From contig CAIUZX010000209.1 in the NCBI GenBank assembly GCA_903903715.1, positions 1 to 6,444 of the forward strand: a DNA stretch of 6,444 nucleotides, read 5' to 3'. Position 1 is the first letter of the stretch; the number at the start of each line of letters is the position of its first letter. The position numbers and the translations under genes were made by a program. Of the stretch, positions 4,861 through 6,444 are shown in pieces. A model generated the notes under the pieces. It was not told the DNA's origin, did not search any database, and was given only the letters and a program-made list of their open reading frames with translations. The DNA comes from an uncultured Caulobacterales bacterium. Lineage in GTDB: Bacteria; Pseudomonadota; Alphaproteobacteria; Caulobacterales; Caulobacteraceae.

Positions 4861-6444
4861 ATGAACATTTCCAGATTTGTGCGACACGCGCTTGCGGGTC
4901 TCGCCGTGCTGCTGTGGGCTCAGCCAGCCCTGAGTGCGGATCGCCTGCGAGCGGAGATTGTCTGGACGGACTACGGCGTGCCGCACATCCGAGCTCAATC
5001 CTTCACCGGCCTGGGATACGGGCAGGGATACGCCTTCGCGCGGGACAATCTATGTCTTCTGGCCGACCATTTGGTCACTCTGCGAGGCGAGCGGGCCAAG
5101 ACGTTCGGTTCCGACGGCGTCGCGCTGGTGGCCTTCGCCAAGATTCCCAATGTCGAGAGCGACGCCTTCTTCCGCACGGCCGTGAATATTGCGGCTCTGC
5201 GCTCCGCCGCCAAGCTGTTTTCCACGGACTATGCCGACCTCGTTACGGGATATATAGCGGGCTACAATCGGTATCTTCGCGACACCCCGCCGGACAAGCG
5301 CCCCATCGCCTGCCGAAACGCTGGGTGGGTCACGCCCGCAACCCTCGACGACTTTCTGCGCCTGAACGAAGAGAAGATGTTGCAGGGCGGGGCGGGCCGC
5401 TGGATCCGGCAGATGGTCGCCGCTGCGCCGCCGTCTCCGGCGGCCACCAAAGTGGCGCAGCTTCCCGTCGATCTTGGCGACCACTTCGAGCTCGGCAGCA
5501 ACGCTTGGGCCTTCGGGAAGTCTGCTGCGGCCGATGGGCGGGCCTTGCTGGTGGGCAATCCTCATTTCCCCTGGGAGACCACCAACCGCTTCTATGAGGC
5601 GCACCTCACGCTTCCGGGGCGACTGGACGTCATGGGCGCATCCTTGTTCGGCGTGCCGGGTATCGCCGTTGGCTTCAACAAGGACATTGCCTGGTCGCAC
5701 ACGGTCTCGACCGACCGGCATTTCACGCTGTTCGAGCTTGCCCTCGACCCAAAAGACCCCACCGCCTATCTGATCGACGGCAAGTCCATCCCGATGGAGC
5801 GACGCACGGTCTCTGTGGAGACGTCGGGAGGCGCACCCGCTGTGCGCACCCTCTATTGGACTGAGTACGGCCCAGTTGTCGTTTCGCCGCAGGCCGGGCT
5901 GAACTGGACCTCGAAGGTCGCCTACGCGGTCAAGGACGCCAATGACCTGAACACACGAGCCGGCGACGCCTGGATGGCGATCAGTCAAGCGCGCTCGATC
6001 GACGACGTCCGCGCCGCCATCGATAAGGACGCCGCGATCCCGTGGGTGAACACCATCGCCGCGGACCGTTCCGGACAGGTCATGTATGCCGACGTCACCT
6101 CGACCCCCAACGTGGATCTCGACCTCCTGAAGACCTGCGCCCCAAAGTCCGGCATGGGCATCCTGGGCGCGATTGCGCGTCTCTACGTGCTCGACGGCTC
6201 AAGGTCGGCTTGCGGCTGGCGCGTCGACCCGCGCTCCACGCGACCAGGGCTCACTCCCGCTGCGGCCATGCCCCACGTGATCCGCGAGGACTATGTCGCC
6301 AATAGCAATGACAGTTTCTGGCTCGCCAATCCCCGGTCCCCCACCACCGGCTTTTCGCCGGTGATCGGCGCCGTAGACGTTGTTCAGAACCTTCGCACCC
6401 GTGCTGGGATTCTTGAGATCGAGACGGCCCTGCAATCCGGCGGC
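4861..6444 (+). CDS. Penicillin-acylase-family Ntn hydrolase (PvdQ/AHL-acylase type), 3' end outside window
   Basis: A secreted N-terminal-nucleophile amidohydrolase; 528 codons are present of an expected 700-800. Residues 1-25/26 form a signal peptide (hydrophobic 10-20, site near ALSA). An alpha chain follows (EIVWTDYGVPHIRA, GLGYGQGYAFARDNLCL). Self-cleavage is expected at G212-S213 in ELGSNAWAFG, leaving Ser213 as the beta-chain N-terminal nucleophile. Counting from Ser213 as beta-1, the sequence has His at beta-23 (GNPHFPW), Val at beta-70 (SHTVSTD) and Asn at beta-269 (VANSNDSFWLANP), the same positions as in PvdQ. His at beta-23, rather than Gln as in penicillin G acylase, points to long-chain acyl amides such as acyl-homoserine lactones or acylated peptides; the actual substrate is unknown. 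The ribosome binding site is weak (GGACGG), and I see no clear promoter in the 98 bases upstream. Confidence 0.93.
   Translation, partial: MNISRFVRHALAGLAVLLWAQPALSADRLRAEIVWTDYGVPHIRAQSFTGLGYGQGYAFARDNLCLLADHLVTLRGERAKTFGSDGVALVAFAKIPNVESDAFFRTAVNIAALRSAAKLFSTDYADLVTGYIAGYNRYLRDTPPDKRPIACRNAGWVTPATLDDFLRLNEEKMLQGGAGRWIRQMVAAAPPSPAATKVAQLPVDLGDHFELGSNAWAFGKSAAADGRALLVGNPHFPWETTNRFYEAHLTLPGRLDVMGASLFGVPGIAVGFNKDIAWSHTVSTDRHFTLFELALDPKDPTAYLIDGKSIPMERRTVSVETSGGAPAVRTLYWTEYGPVVVSPQAGLNWTSKVAYAVKDANDLNTRAGDAWMAISQARSIDDVRAAIDKDAAIPWVNTIAADRSGQVMYADVTSTPNVDLDLLKTCAPKSGMGILGAIARLYVLDGSRSACGWRVDPRSTRPGLTPAAAMPHVIREDYVANSNDSFWLANPRSPTTGFSPVIGAVDVVQNLRTRAGILEIETALQSGG

Noticed and set aside
4683..4868. 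Minus-strand 61-codon ORF reading LARPAGLEPATARLEG
   Set aside because: It is the antisense of tRNA-Arg; this string is a well-known spurious translation of tRNA genes.
5050..5988. Minus-strand 312-codon ORF
   Set aside because: It is antisense to the acylase, which has all catalytic motifs in frame. The antisense product is Arg/Gly-rich with no recognisable domain.

Overview
The window is 6.4 kb of GC-rich DNA with compact bacterial gene packing. It most likely comes from an alphaproteobacterial chromosome, and Caulobacterales (Caulobacter, Phenylobacterium or Brevundimonas type) fits best. The main pointers are a protein with two cold-shock domains next to a small exported DUF192 protein, an NDUFS4-type complex I accessory subunit (found in alphaproteobacteria and mitochondria), and promoters with a TTGNCN/GCTA-like look. 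The placement is inferred from gene content and style, not from a database match.

Layout, left to right. The 3' part of recJ (plus strand) enters from the left edge and stops at 1099. A tRNA-Glu(UUC) with its own good promoter follows. Then come a two-domain cold-shock protein and an exported DUF192 protein, possibly one transcript, and a tRNA-Pro(UGG). The minus strand then carries a two-domain chromate transporter (chrA, reading leftwards). Downstream of it is an unlisted 44-codon ORF with a good ribosome binding site that predicts a single-pass membrane peptide. Divergent from chrA is the NDUFS4-family gene, with a tRNA-Arg(UCU) only 19 bases behind it. Last comes a periplasmic penicillin-acylase-family Ntn hydrolase of the PvdQ/AHL-acylase type, which runs off the right edge.

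Most of this is ordinary core genome: DNA repair (RecJ), translation (three single tRNA genes), RNA chaperoning (cold-shock protein) and respiration (complex I). The accessory-looking parts are the chromate transporter with its small downstream ORF, and the secreted acylase. I see no transposase, integrase, CRISPR array, phage gene or toxin-antitoxin pair. No spacer exceeds about 125 bases.

I did not find a convincing new multi-gene system. The items most worth a second look are the 44-residue membrane peptide behind chrA (with a possible RNA structure over its ribosome binding site), the repeat-rich promoter of the cold-shock gene, and the acylase, whose four catalytic positions match the PvdQ spacing exactly.
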